This document shows positions 13,801 through 21,806 of a DNA stretch of 25,870 nucleotides, piece after piece. The position numbers were made by a program, and so were the translations under genes. Position 1 is the stretch's first letter, and the number at the start of each line of letters is the position of its first letter. The notes beneath the pieces are model-generated. The model made no database searches and was not told where the DNA came from. It saw only the letters and a program-made list of their open reading frames with translations. This DNA comes from a virus. The stretch spans positions 1-25,870 of the IMG/VR virus record IMGVR_UViG_3300007640_000204; one strand, written 5' to 3'.

Positions 13801-15650
13801 ATCTTGAACGCGCTGAATGTGCTTCGTTTTGTCTGCGCTTCAAACGTGCTTTCAATAACAAGAAAGCCGTCACCGTTGACTTCAATCCAATTCAACGGAC
13901 TGACAAATTCCCCCTTCAAATCTCCTTGACGAACTTCAAGCGCTTTTCGAATCAAAGCAACAATTTCTTGACAACCCAAAGCAAGAATGTTTCCAGTCAC
14001 AAAATTGGAGTCAATGATGCTTTTCCAATTCGGCAAAGCGTCTTCAGCGCCGCCCGTGTCCGTCACAAGTTGTCCGTCTGTTCCTTCATAACCCGACGAA
14101 CCAATTCGCGTCGTCTGCGAATACGTTTGCGCGCCGTTGGTGTACGCGTGTTGCGCTGCGTACAATATTTCCGAAGCGTTTCCAATTTCTTCTTGTTCTT
14201 TGAAAACGTCAAGACGAAGAAAAGCAAACGCGCTTGCGCTGCTGAAGTTTGTCAACGAAGTCGAAATGTCTGTTTCGTAACCGACAACGGCGGGCGTGAT
14301 TGTCAACGTTTCTTGTTCGCTTGGAAGCGCTGGCAAAGTTAAGTTTCCAACCCAAGTCAAATTGCTTGCGGGTGGGTTTCCCAAGTCTGGCGTTGTATAC
14401 CAAAATTGTCCCATGGGCGCGTAATAATAACCCGACGACGCACCCCAAGAAGCGGCTGCAATGTTGAATGTTGCACCGCTTGCAGCAACTGAATTCGTGC
14501 AATACAATGAACCGCACTGAATGACAAAACGCAGAAACGGGACTCCGTTGTTTGCTTGCGAAGTGTCGTTTTCCCAATTGTACCAAATTTGGTATGCAAG
14601 TTGAATTTCTGTGTCTTCAGGGTAAACAAGTCCACCGTCTGTGACTGCTGAAAAACCTTGCTGCCAGTCGAACGCCGCGTTGGGATTCAAGTATTGACGA
14701 ATTCGCAAAAGTCGAACGTCGCCACGCGCTTGCCATGTCTTTTCAGCACGTCGAAACGGGGGCAAAAATGACAACGTGTTTCCGCGCAAACGAAAGACGT
14801 CCGTTCCCGCATGAAGTCCGACGTCGGTTGCAGTCGCGCTTGAACTGTTGTTTCCGTACCCGTCGCGCCCGTACAACTGCAACGAACTTGAACTTGTCGT
14901 GAAGTCGGCGTAACAACCAACGGGAATGAAATACATTTTTCCCTTGTGCTGAAAACAACGCGCGTTGAATGCAATTGCCAAACTTTCAATGACTTCGTAA
15001 CAAGACGCGAAACTTGTCACTTCTCCGTCCTCAAAATTCCACCAAACAGCGTTGTGAACTGCGACGTTTGAAAGTTGGTCAATACTGCTTGAAATGGTGT
15101 CTGCTGCTGCGAAATTATTCGCCCAACGAATCATGTCCGCATTCCAGTCCAAGTTGCCCCAATGACGCGTTTTTGAAAGCGCTTGCCACAAATGCCACGC
15201 AATTTGTTCGCGCCCTCCGTAACCAACTCCGCTGTTTGTCGTGAACGGAATTGACTTCAAAACACCCAAGTCGTCCGAAGCAGTTATTTCGCAGCGCTGC
15301 GGATACGCTTCGTCCTGCGTCGTGACTTGGTCACACAAGATTGTTCCAGTCCAAAACAGTTCGTTTGCGTCGTCATAAATTGTCACCGTGAAACGCCCTT
15401 CTTCGCTTGTCGGAATTTGCGAAAGCAGCCATTCGTCATTGCTGTTTTGAATCAAAAATTCGAAGCGAACCGAAGAAGGAATAATTGCTTCAAACGGGTC
15501 GTTCACGTTTGCATGATACGTCAATTCGAAACCGTAACCCCCAAGCGTAAATTCAAACGGGCTGCTTCCCGAATAGTCTTCGTCCACAATGTTGATTGTC
15601 CAAAGTTCGCTGTCAATATTTCGGAACTGTGAAGTGTAACGTGTCGCCAT
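10884..15650 (-). CDS. Tail fibre/baseplate receptor-binding protein with discoidin-like C-terminus
   Basis: A 1588-aa virion protein directly downstream of the tape measure. About the first 600 residues look like a baseplate-anchored tail protein (IPSSVRFEFLIQNSNDEWLL, then FTVTIYDDANELFWTG). A fibre region follows with features common in environmental phages: TTPQLGGDLDVNGFDI, and two copies of a GIGT-x-x-PA-x-x-LDVNG repeat (as VGIGTNSPAYMLDVNG and FGIGTTTPAQKLDVNG), then glycine/threonine-rich beta repeats (SVSGTSTFGGTATYSTG). The last ~145 residues resemble an F5/8 type C (discoidin) fold: YSSTYAPWKAFDNLG, SGWWSLGLSNAALNWIQIEF, SARLDFYGSN. This end likely binds cell-surface glycans. Confidence 0.85.
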   Translation of the reverse strand: MATRYTSQFRNIDSELWTINIVDEDYSGSSPFEFTLGGYGFELTYHANVNDPFEAIIPSSVRFEFLIQNSNDEWLLSQIPTSEEGRFTVTIYDDANELFWTGTILCDQVTTQDEAYPQRCEITASDDLGVLKSIPFTTNSGVGYGGREQIAWHLWQALSKTRHWGNLDWNADMIRWANNFAAADTISSSIDQLSNVAVHNAVWWNFEDGEVTSFASCYEVIESLAIAFNARCFQHKGKMYFIPVGCYADFTTSSSSLQLYGRDGYGNNSSSATATDVGLHAGTDVFRLRGNTLSFLPPFRRAEKTWQARGDVRLLRIRQYLNPNAAFDWQQGFSAVTDGGLVYPEDTEIQLAYQIWYNWENDTSQANNGVPFLRFVIQCGSLYCTNSVAASGATFNIAAASWGASSGYYYAPMGQFWYTTPDLGNPPASNLTWVGNLTLPALPSEQETLTITPAVVGYETDISTSLTNFSSASAFAFLRLDVFKEQEEIGNASEILYAAQHAYTNGAQTYSQTTRIGSSGYEGTDGQLVTDTGGAEDALPNWKSIIDSNFVTGNILALGCQEIVALIRKALEVRQGDLKGEFVSPLNWIEVNGDGFLVIESTFEAQTKRSTFSAFKIQKDLSDITVPTGVADFGTQFDDSVSPSGSDTVDFIMDTVTDHENVVKHLTVTQAVNLDTLETQTNTNTTSISGIQGILAIIKATFQPKSDGTNTVTKIVYDQNQTDGLEMSLTSTTAAFTSSSGNTVLSVTESSPGVFEVMVQDDAATPASVRAIYATASAGVPYVGIGTNSPAYMLDVNGRLNVSNAILVNGNALNLNTLDSVNVTGATSGQVLEFNGTNWVAATPSTGGISDVVDDTTPQLGGDLDVNGFDIVTTSAGNIEIAPDTNGYTRIANPNGYATRLKLGGNTNSGGIASIDFKHHTLSANVGARIQTVGTAYGSSTGLKFYVKGRNTSDGAALTDAENLIMTLSHLDGCVIHKQFTAVGGDLTFGHLGNVTTNAKRIGVRGDEPNPTQSTLYIDAGLATYQNRAGGSLIFRAGAGAGTGDSGTIQFWTCEGIETSGTTNTNLERVRILPNGNFGIGTTTPAQKLDVNGNVSASAYYVGTSLFALNDLADVDTTTTTPTNGDSLVWDNSAGKWVPDGSGGAGGGGSDSFNTIQVTGQSDVVADSGNDTLTLASGSNISIGTNATTDTITFSVSTTPSFSTITTTGTATIGGNLLGVNIISTGFIASGSTLSSIGNATIGGNISVSGTSTFGGTATYSTGIVAGKIEFIGGGTSIIEPVTYGGNLPADLEIRSNGNVVVVLDYDDDETGQSFKIQNGDGTTIFQVDETGVTSGLLTTATPTISNLQTSLQQGNAGTANVGTAQAGRTFVGRIYNSSGTEQTANPVTIDSSGNVSFTAPSTVATNYELRIFAVDAGKLRSLEATATFNVTQSLTFTHFRIKGYTSTGVATADRIYLGTCAFYTGQNQTGTKYPTTNLTSNTSETGVTVSAGYQYSSTYAPWKAFDNLGYSGWWSLGLSNAALNWIQIEFDTAKTFQSARLDFYGSNTQADNVKIFGSNTGNFTGEEVEIIDISGVDAGYVLKDVNF

Positions 15651-15653
15651 TTT

Positions 15654-18593
15654 TTATCCGTGAATTCGTTTGAAGTCGTAGTTTGAACGACGTGTTGAAA
15701 GCAGAATGTCCTGTCCGTCAATTCGCCCGACAACTTCGACTTGTTGTGCAGTGTTGTTTCCGTTAACCATCGAAATAAATTGTCCCATTCTTTCAAACGG
15801 AATGATTGCTTCCTTTCCGCTTGGGTTGTCACCAAGCAAGGACAATGTCGGTCCCGTAACCATGCCGCCCGTTGCAAACGCAGGGACGTTTCCATCCATT
15901 TCGTCTGCTTTCTTTTGAAAGCCAACGCGCACTGCTGTTCCAAGTCCAACCAATGCAATACCCGCTGCAATTGCAACTGCGGGGTTCAACGACAACAATG
16001 CTGCTTTCACTGCTGCAATAACGTTTCCAAATCCAATTGCCATTACGCCCGTTTCAATTGCAAGTTTTCCAAATGTCATGAGCAAATTTCCAACGATGTT
16101 TCCAAACGCGCCCACAACGTCGCCCATGCTTGCCGCACCAATTGCAAAATTTCCTATCAATTCACCCAAAGCAACAGCAGTTTCCGCAGTTGTGTTTTGC
16201 AGTATTGTTTTGATTTTTTCGCCCATGTCGGCGACTTTGTCCGTCACTTCTTCCGTTGCTTCTCCGACTTGGGTTCCCGTGTTTTCAAGGATAAACAATA
16301 GTTCCCCAACGCTTGCAGTTGCAGCGTCAAAATTCATTCCCACACTTTCGTACAAACTTGAAATGGCGTCCGTCTGTTTCTTCAGACTGTCTTCAACTTT
16401 CTTCAGCGCTTTTGCTGCATTTTCCGCTTGTTCTGCTTGTGCTTTGTATTCGTTCGCAAGGTCTGTTTGTCCAAGCGCAAACGCTGCTTTTGCCGCGTCG
16501 CCATACGCTTCGGCAAGCGCTTGTTGTTTCTTCAGTTCGTTTTCGTCAATGAACTGTTCTTGCGCAATGTCTGCAAGCGCGTCTGCAAGGTCGTCCGCCA
16601 AATCTTTGTTTGCTTGCAAAGACTCTGCATTTTCCCGTGCTGCGCGTGCTTGTCGAATGTATTCTTGCGCCAAATCTTGCTTTCCAATTTCAGCCGCATT
16701 TTTCGCCGCGTTTTCATACGCGTCCGCCAATTCTTCTTGTTTTCGAATTGCGTCGGGTGAAATGCTTTGTGAAATATCAATGTCAGACAATGCTGCCTGC
16801 AATTTTTCCTGCATTTCTGCAACTGCTGCACTGTATTCTTCACCCGCAATTGCGTCTGCAACTTTCTTTGCCGCTTTCTTTGCGTCTTTTTCGATTCTTG
16901 ACAAGACTTCACTTGTCGCCAGTTCTTCAGCAGTTTGTCCGAACGTCACAAAACCTTCGTCAATTTGCGCTTGAATTTCCTTCGTTCGTTTTGCAATTTC
17001 TTGAACGATGCTGCGCGGAATAAGTTCGTCCGCCATTCGCGCAAATCCTGCTTCGCCCGCTGCGAAATACGTTGACGCAGATTCTCCACCAAAAACTTCT
17101 TCTTGCGTCTTGCGCAAAGCGTCCAATTCGTTTATTCGACGCAAAATTTCCGCGCTGTCAAGCGTTTCAAGATTTTCAAAAACTTGTTCTTGCGAAGCAA
17201 AAGCCGCTTTCAATTTCAGCCCTTGTTGCTTCAAGTCTTCAACTTCTTTTTGCGCACGTCGAACTTTATTGACGAACGACGTAATTCCCGCAACCATGAA
17301 CGCAAACGGAATTGCTTTCATTGCGTTTGAAAACACGCGCATTTTTCCCGCAGCAATTGCAGCAGTATTTCCTGCCGCAGTGTTTGCTGCTGCAAGCGCT
17401 TCAGTCGCGCCCGCTGCAACAAATGCTTTCTGTCCAACGCGCAAATAAACCGCGCCCAAATTCGCTTTCAACGTAATAAGTTGCCCCACAATTAACAGCA
17501 ACGGACCAATTGCGGCGGCAAGTCCAGCAATGACAAGAACAAACTTCTGTCCTTCGGGCGTCATTTCGGTAAACGCGTTCGCCATGTCAGAAATGGTTTC
17601 CGTCATGGAAATGACAATGGGCGCAAGCGCTTCACCAATTGCAATGTTCATTCCTTCAATTGCAGACTGCATTCGCAACATTGCTCCTTTTGTCGTGTCG
17701 TTCATGACGTCTGCCATGCCCTTTGCAGCGCCGTCTGCTTCTTTCAACGCAGTCGTCAATTCGTCAACTTTGGGCGCGTTGTCGCCCAAGACAAGCAACG
17801 CAGTTTGCGCACGACGCCCGACTTCATCGAAAGCAGCGTCCAAAGTCAGTCCTTCTTCAGCAAGCGCAGCAAGACGTTCCTGCACGTTGCCCCCGCCCGA
17901 AGCAAGTTGTTGGAATATCATTCGCAACGAAGTCCCCGCTTGCGAACCTTTGATTCCCGAATTTGCAAGCGCACCAAGCATTGCAGTCGTTTCTTCAATC
18001 GAAACTCCAGCCGCTTTTGCAACTGGTGCAACGTACTTCATGGCGTCTTGGAATGAAGACATGTCAAGCGCGGACGAACTGAAACTTTTCGCCATGACGT
18101 CCGTCACATGCGTCAATTCGGACGCTTCAAGTCCAAATCCGCGCAGCGTTGAACCTGCAACTTCTGCTGCTTGCGCAAGGTCGCTTCCCGTCGCTTGCGC
18201 CAAATACAAAGTGGCTTCAGTCGTCTTTTCAATTTCTGCTGCTGAAAAACCCAATTTGGAATATTCCAATTGCAAGTCCGCGACTTGCGAAGCAGTGAAG
18301 ACTGTGGAACGTCCAAGCGCTTTTGCGCTTTCTGACAAGCGTGCAAATTCAGCGTCTGTTGCTCCACTGACTGCTTTCACCGACGCCATGGACTGTTCGA
18401 AGTTTGCAAACGTTCGAACTGCGTTTGCGCCCATTGCAAGCAGCGGCGCAGTAACTGCTGCGGACATGTTTCGTCCGACTTTTGTGAAGTCTGCGGACAT
18501 TTTGCGCAGACGCTTTTGCGAATTACCAAGCGCCCTGTCAAGTTGCGTTGTATCCGCTCCAAAGATGATGTTAAGTGCCGCGCTCCGTGCCAT
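15654..18593 (-). CDS. Tail tape measure protein
   Basis: A 979-aa protein that sets tail length and passes into the cell with the DNA. The N-terminal 400 residues match the PhageMin_Tail type (FADFTKVGRNMSAAVTAPLL-like start, FEQSMASVKAVSGATDAEF, LALSGIKGSQAGTSLRMIF-like segment near residue 215). Long Ala/Glu/Lys-rich coiled coils follow (residues ~440-700), then hydrophobic helices near residues 790-890 (VMAIGFGNVIAAVKAALLSL, AVAIAAGIALVGLG). The gene overlaps the end of the tail chaperone extension by 23 nt, the canonical order. Long open frames on the opposite strand here are antisense shadows. Confidence 0.95.
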   Translation of the reverse strand: MARSAALNIIFGADTTQLDRALGNSQKRLRKMSADFTKVGRNMSAAVTAPLLAMGANAVRTFANFEQSMASVKAVSGATDAEFARLSESAKALGRSTVFTASQVADLQLEYSKLGFSAAEIEKTTEATLYLAQATGSDLAQAAEVAGSTLRGFGLEASELTHVTDVMAKSFSSSALDMSSFQDAMKYVAPVAKAAGVSIEETTAMLGALANSGIKGSQAGTSLRMIFQQLASGGGNVQERLAALAEEGLTLDAAFDEVGRRAQTALLVLGDNAPKVDELTTALKEADGAAKGMADVMNDTTKGAMLRMQSAIEGMNIAIGEALAPIVISMTETISDMANAFTEMTPEGQKFVLVIAGLAAAIGPLLLIVGQLITLKANLGAVYLRVGQKAFVAAGATEALAAANTAAGNTAAIAAGKMRVFSNAMKAIPFAFMVAGITSFVNKVRRAQKEVEDLKQQGLKLKAAFASQEQVFENLETLDSAEILRRINELDALRKTQEEVFGGESASTYFAAGEAGFARMADELIPRSIVQEIAKRTKEIQAQIDEGFVTFGQTAEELATSEVLSRIEKDAKKAAKKVADAIAGEEYSAAVAEMQEKLQAALSDIDISQSISPDAIRKQEELADAYENAAKNAAEIGKQDLAQEYIRQARAARENAESLQANKDLADDLADALADIAQEQFIDENELKKQQALAEAYGDAAKAAFALGQTDLANEYKAQAEQAENAAKALKKVEDSLKKQTDAISSLYESVGMNFDAATASVGELLFILENTGTQVGEATEEVTDKVADMGEKIKTILQNTTAETAVALGELIGNFAIGAASMGDVVGAFGNIVGNLLMTFGKLAIETGVMAIGFGNVIAAVKAALLSLNPAVAIAAGIALVGLGTAVRVGFQKKADEMDGNVPAFATGGMVTGPTLSLLGDNPSGKEAIIPFERMGQFISMVNGNNTAQQVEVVGRIDGQDILLSTRRSNYDFKRIHG

Positions 18594-18948
18594 TGTTTAT
18601 TTCATTTTGCCATGTCGAAAATAGCGCAATTTCACGCGCTGAAATTTTCGCTGCTGGTGCTTGACGTTTGCGCTTCTGCGCGTATGGGTTGAACGCTTCA
18701 AAACTTTGTGCGTGTTCTTTCTTCACGTTCACATTGTGCAACATGGCAAGAATGTGCGAAGTCTGCAACCATTGCAATTCGTCCCGCGTTTCAAGCGCTT
18801 GAACGCAACAACGCGCTTCGACAAACGACAAACGCCAAAATTGTTCAGCGTCGACGCCCGCACGAAGCGCGTTCAGATAAAACTTGCGAAGCGTTATTTT
18901 TTCGCCCGCGTCGTCGTTCTTTTCGTTGTCGTCGCTTGCTTTTTTTTT
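18571..18948 (-). CDS. Tail assembly chaperone, T extension (reached by -1 frameshift)
   Basis: The frame after the A9 tract encodes about 125 residues (ASDDNEKNDDAGEKITLRKFYL... to NNGTERGT) including FWRLSFVEARCCVQALETRDE. It has no good start of its own and is read as the C-terminal part of a fusion with the upstream chaperone (about 229 aa in all), like lambda gpGT. The T part is thought to bind the tape measure, encoded next. Confidence 0.8.
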   Translation of the reverse strand, partial: KKKASDDNEKNDDAGEKITLRKFYLNALRAGVDAEQFWRLSFVEARCCVQALETRDELQWLQTSHILAMLHNVNVKKEHAQSFEAFNPYAQKRKRQAPAAKISAREIALFSTWQNEINNGTERGT

Positions 18949-19259
18949 GCGTCGTCTTCTTCGTCGCCCATTGTCGCCAATATTTTGGGCGTCAAGTCCT
19001 GCCAATTACATGAACCAAGCAAAGCGTTGAATTTGTTTCTTGACATTTCGGGTTCAATATCTTCAGCCCAACAAGCAACTTTCACGCCATGCCACAAAAG
19101 AAGTGGCATGACGCGAAGTGGTTGCTTTTGCAGTCCTTCAAATATTTCGTGCAATTCAAGTCCGCTTTCTTCAATGACTTCACCAAGTGTCGTCAAGTTC
19201 AGCAAACATTTTTGCTTTTTCCCGTTCAGGTCAAATTCAAATTCACCGCCAAATTTCAT
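18894..19259 (-). CDS. Tail assembly chaperone, G part
   Basis: A 121-aa protein placed between the major tail protein and the tape measure, where chaperones of the lambda gpG type lie. The N-terminal ~95 residues are structured (FEFDLNGKKQKCLLNLTTL, then GLQKQPLRVMPLLLWHGVKV). After the slippery tract the zero-frame ending is low-complexity (QATTTKRTTTRAKK), typical for the unshifted product. The family keeps the tape measure soluble during tail assembly. Confidence 0.8.
   Translation of the reverse strand: MKFGGEFEFDLNGKKQKCLLNLTTLGEVIEESGLELHEIFEGLQKQPLRVMPLLLWHGVKVACWAEDIEPEMSRNKFNALLGSCNWQDLTPKILATMGDEEDDAKKKQATTTKRTTTRAKK
18940..18948 (-). other. A9 slippery site for -1 frameshift (tail chaperones)
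   Basis: On the coding strand the zero frame reads GCA AAA AAA AAG. This contains A AAA AAG, the slippery heptamer also used in E. coli dnaX. A -1 slip continues as AAA GCA AGC GAC into the T frame. A position between major tail protein and tape measure is exactly where such sites occur in many phages. Confidence 0.85.
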
Positions 19260-19264
19260 TCAGT

Positions 19265-19795
19265 TCAGGAATTGTTGTTGTTGAAAGTTGTGTTCGTGCT
19301 GTCAACGATTGCTTTCGTCAAATCGCCGTCGCCTTCAAAAGTAACTGAAAAAGACGCAACTTCGTTCAAACCAGCATTTTCTTCCAACTGCGTAATATAC
19401 GCGGCTCCATAGTACATGGTATCCCCGTCAACTGCTGTTGTCCATGCAATTCGAACTTGCGTCTTCGCTTTCCACAAGTCAAACAAGTCGACGCTGCTGC
19501 GAACGTTCGAAGAAAGGTCGAACTGAATCATTCCTTCCGCTGTCATTGACCACGTCAAACCGCCAGGCAGAATTTCGCGTTGCCCGTCGTTGTCTTTTGT
19601 CGTTGCGTCAATTACTTCAAGCGAACCTGAAAACGTTCCGCTTGTTGCACAAGCGACCAATTCCCAAGTGTCGTTTTCAAATGTGTTGTCCCCAAATGTG
19701 TTTCCAGTCGGTGCTGTTGCAGCAGTGTCTGGAAGAACTGTGTTCGAAATGTACACGCCAATTGCGTTACTCCGAATTTTTCCCGTTGTTGCCAT
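19265..19795 (-). CDS. Major tail protein
   Basis: A 176-aa tube-forming protein of the TP901-1-like type, made of beta strands with loops: TGKIRSNAIGVYIS, then WELVACATSGTFSGSLEVIDATTKDNDGQ, then AYITQLEENAGLNEVASFSVTFEGDGDL, the usual C-terminal signature of major tail proteins. It precedes the chaperone genes and follows tail completion genes. Its ATG lies 29 nt inside the end of the glycosyltransferase gene. Confidence 0.9.
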   Translation of the reverse strand: MATTGKIRSNAIGVYISNTVLPDTAATAPTGNTFGDNTFENDTWELVACATSGTFSGSLEVIDATTKDNDGQREILPGGLTWSMTAEGMIQFDLSSNVRSSVDLFDLWKAKTQVRIAWTTAVDGDTMYYGAAYITQLEENAGLNEVASFSVTFEGDGDLTKAIVDSTNTTFNNNNS

Positions 19796-20501
19796 TTTCT
19801 TTTGTGTTTGGTGTTATTTCTTCAAAGTGTCCGCCCAAATTTACGACTTTGAACTTTTGCGGATTGCGCGCGAACGATTCGAAAGAATGCATGCTTTCTC
19901 CAGACTTCAAGTCCACGACAAGCGGCGTCGCGTTTTGCAGCGCAGTCGGTTCTGCTTTGCCGACATTGCAAACTGCTTTGTAAAACGACGCGTCCAAACC
20001 TTGTCGCAGTCGATATTCGAAAACGTAATTTCTGCGACGAATTACGCGTTCAATGAACTTGCGTTTTGTTATTCGCCCAACGTTTGACATTGCGCCCGTT
20101 TCAAACAGCAGAACTTTCTTCGTCTTCCAATTCATCATGTAAAACGAAACAAGTCCCAACAAGTCGGGTTCATGCTTTTGCGCTTCAAGGACTTTTTCAA
20201 CAAACGTTTGTTCAAAGACGTTGTCCGAACACATTTCGAACAAATGCGTCCATGTTTTGTCTTTCAAAAGTTCCTTCAATCCAAGGTCAAATTTCTTTCC
20301 AAGTGGTTTGTTTTCACATTCGAACCATTCAAAATTGTACTTGTGCGCAAGTCGCTTCAAACGCTGTTCGCTTCCAATTACCAAAACGCGACTTTCAACG
20401 CCCGCTTCACGAAATTCTTCAAGCACGCGCGTCAATGAACGAAACGCAAGTTCCGTAATTCGTGGACGACCCAAAACGGGCAAATGAACAGCAAGTTTCA
20501 T
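19767..20501 (-). CDS. Glycosyltransferase-like protein inside the tail operon
   Basis: A 244-aa protein resembling GT-A (family 2-like) glycosyltransferases. The N-terminus has the nucleotide-binding start KLAVHLPVLGRPRITELAFRSL, followed by VLVIGSEQRL and an acidic motif where DxD is expected (HLFEMCSDNVFE). A later segment, VCNVGKAEP, fits the end of the donor domain. It would attach a sugar to a protein, lipid or DNA base; a target among the virion proteins is suggested only by its position. The ATG at 20499-20501 is coupled to the tail completion gene (ATGA), so the gene is part of the structural operon and not a recent loose insert. Confidence 0.65.
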   Translation of the reverse strand: MKLAVHLPVLGRPRITELAFRSLTRVLEEFREAGVESRVLVIGSEQRLKRLAHKYNFEWFECENKPLGKKFDLGLKELLKDKTWTHLFEMCSDNVFEQTFVEKVLEAQKHEPDLLGLVSFYMMNWKTKKVLLFETGAMSNVGRITKRKFIERVIRRRNYVFEYRLRQGLDASFYKAVCNVGKAEPTALQNATPLVVDLKSGESMHSFESFARNPQKFKVVNLGGHFEEITPNTKENGNNGKNSE

Positions 20502-20875
20502 ATTTCGCAAAACACTTCAAATTCCTGCGTGAAACTGAAGACTTCAGTGCTTTCGAATACGTCGCTTGCCATGTCAATCAAACGCGACTGGCGAACGACG
20601 TTGTCCGTCGGCGTCCAATTGTTCAATTGCGCTTGACATGCTTTTGAAAGCGCCCAACATTGACTTGGTTCATTTGCAAATGAAGTGACGTGAATTGTGT
20701 AAACGTGCAACGGTGAACTTGCTTCTTTTGTGTCGTTGGTTCGAAGGGAAACCATTTGAACGACGACTGAAGGAAGTTCGGAATTTTGCGAAGCAATTAA
20801 CGGAAAGACGCGCGTGCCAACAATGTCCGTGACGTCGCTGCTGTCAAGAATTCTTTCAATTATTTTGTGTATCAT
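20498..20875 (-). CDS. Tail completion protein (DUF3168-like)
   Basis: A 125-aa protein with the DUF3168 layout: a helix with DSSDVTDIVGTRVFP, then LPSVVVQMVSL, then HVYTIHVTSFANEPSQCWALSKACQAQL. Such proteins form the joint between head and tail. The ATG is in an ATGA overlap with the gp10-like gene before it and the stop overlaps the glycosyltransferase start. Confidence 0.8.
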   Translation of the reverse strand: MIHKIIERILDSSDVTDIVGTRVFPLIASQNSELPSVVVQMVSLRTNDTKEASSPLHVYTIHVTSFANEPSQCWALSKACQAQLNNWTPTDNVVRQSRLIDMASDVFESTEVFSFTQEFEVFCEI

Positions 20876-21480
20876 TTGAAACCTTGTTTTTTCAAAAACG
20901 TGTTCAAGACGCCCGCGACGCCGCGACGGAAATGCGTTTCGACTTGTCTGCGACTGCTTTCAAACGCTTTGTCAAAAAGTCGATAACCCAAATTTCCTGT
21001 GTGTTTTATCTTCTTCACAACGACAACTTTGCCTTCATCTTTGTCAAAGAACGCAAACGCTTTTGCTTTCGTCCCGCGCCCTTTTGAAACGCCCGCGCGT
21101 TTGATTGTCGGCTGCACGCCCAAAATTCCAAAGTGAACGACGCGCGCCCAATTGCGCTTTCCACGGTCAAGTCCAAATTTGTCGTCACCCAAATTTTCAG
21201 TCTTGCTTTTCGCCTTCAAAACAACATACGGGTATGTTTTGCGTCGATACTTGCCGCGCACAACGTGCAAGTTTTTTCCCAACGACCCGCTTCGGCTTAT
21301 CATTGTGGATTCGCGACGACTTGCGTCCAGTGCGGGCTGCATTGCGTCCTTTTGTGCTTTTGCAATGGGTCGTGAACGCATTGCTTCAGGCATGCGCAAC
21401 ATTGCCGCTTCAATTATCTTCAGTTGACGTTCGTCAACTTTTGCAATTCCGCTTGAACGTCCAACGTTGAATGTTCGCAT
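20872..21480 (-). CDS. HK97 gp10-like head-tail/tail completion protein
   Basis: A 202-aa basic protein with the gp10 pattern: an N-terminal helix (ERQLKIIEAAMLRMPEAMRSRPIAKAQKDA), a strand-rich middle (YPYVVLKAKSK) and a C-terminal amphipathic helix (RQVETHFRRGVAGVLNTFL). It contains a G/K-rich loop (GVSKGRGTKAKAFAFF). The ATG at 21478-21480 is used; the more distal in-frame start at 21510 overlaps the adaptor gene. Confidence 0.8.
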   Translation of the reverse strand: MRTFNVGRSSGIAKVDERQLKIIEAAMLRMPEAMRSRPIAKAQKDAMQPALDASRRESTMISRSGSLGKNLHVVRGKYRRKTYPYVVLKAKSKTENLGDDKFGLDRGKRNWARVVHFGILGVQPTIKRAGVSKGRGTKAKAFAFFDKDEGKVVVVKKIKHTGNLGYRLFDKAFESSRRQVETHFRRGVAGVLNTFLKKQGFK

Positions 21481-21481
21481 G

Positions 21482-21805
21482 TCAATTCGTTTCGCGGAAT
21501 TCGGTGACAAGCGTCAAAAATTCACGACGTCCCAAAACACGAATGCCGACAATTTCAAACGTTTCTCCGTCGTGCGTCAAATACATTGTTCGCTTGACGC
21601 CCGAAATGTATCGAATTGTCCATTCGGTTCGTGTTATGGATTGAATCTGACTGGCTTCAAATTCTTCTGAAGGGCGTTTGTCGACGCGCTTTGCCCAAAC
21701 AGTCGCAAAGTCTGTTTCCGTTTTTACGTCATGATTCCACGAATTCTTTGAAGTCGTGAACGTTTTCAAAACGCATTTTCGGTCGAATTCTCCAATGTCA
21801 AACAT
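21482..21805 (-). CDS. Head-tail adaptor (SPP1 gp16-like)
   Basis: A 107-aa protein with the pattern of head closure/adaptor proteins: FDIGEFDRKCVLKTFTTSKN at the start, FATVWAKRVD, then IRYISGVKRTMYLTHDGETFEIVGI. It seals the portal ring and receives the tail. It is preceded by the connector and followed after 1 nt by the gp10-like gene, the canonical order. Confidence 0.8.
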   Translation of the reverse strand: MFDIGEFDRKCVLKTFTTSKNSWNHDVKTETDFATVWAKRVDKRPSEEFEASQIQSITRTEWTIRYISGVKRTMYLTHDGETFEIVGIRVLGRREFLTLVTEFRETN

Positions 21806-21806
21806 G

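Noticed and set aside
17530-18624. 364-codon open frame on the plus strand opposite the tape measure gene, and a 298-codon one at 16078-16974
   Set aside because: They are antisense shadows: the tape measure protein is clearly coded on the minus strand, and these products are compositionally odd (Ser/Ala/Cys-rich) with no motifs.
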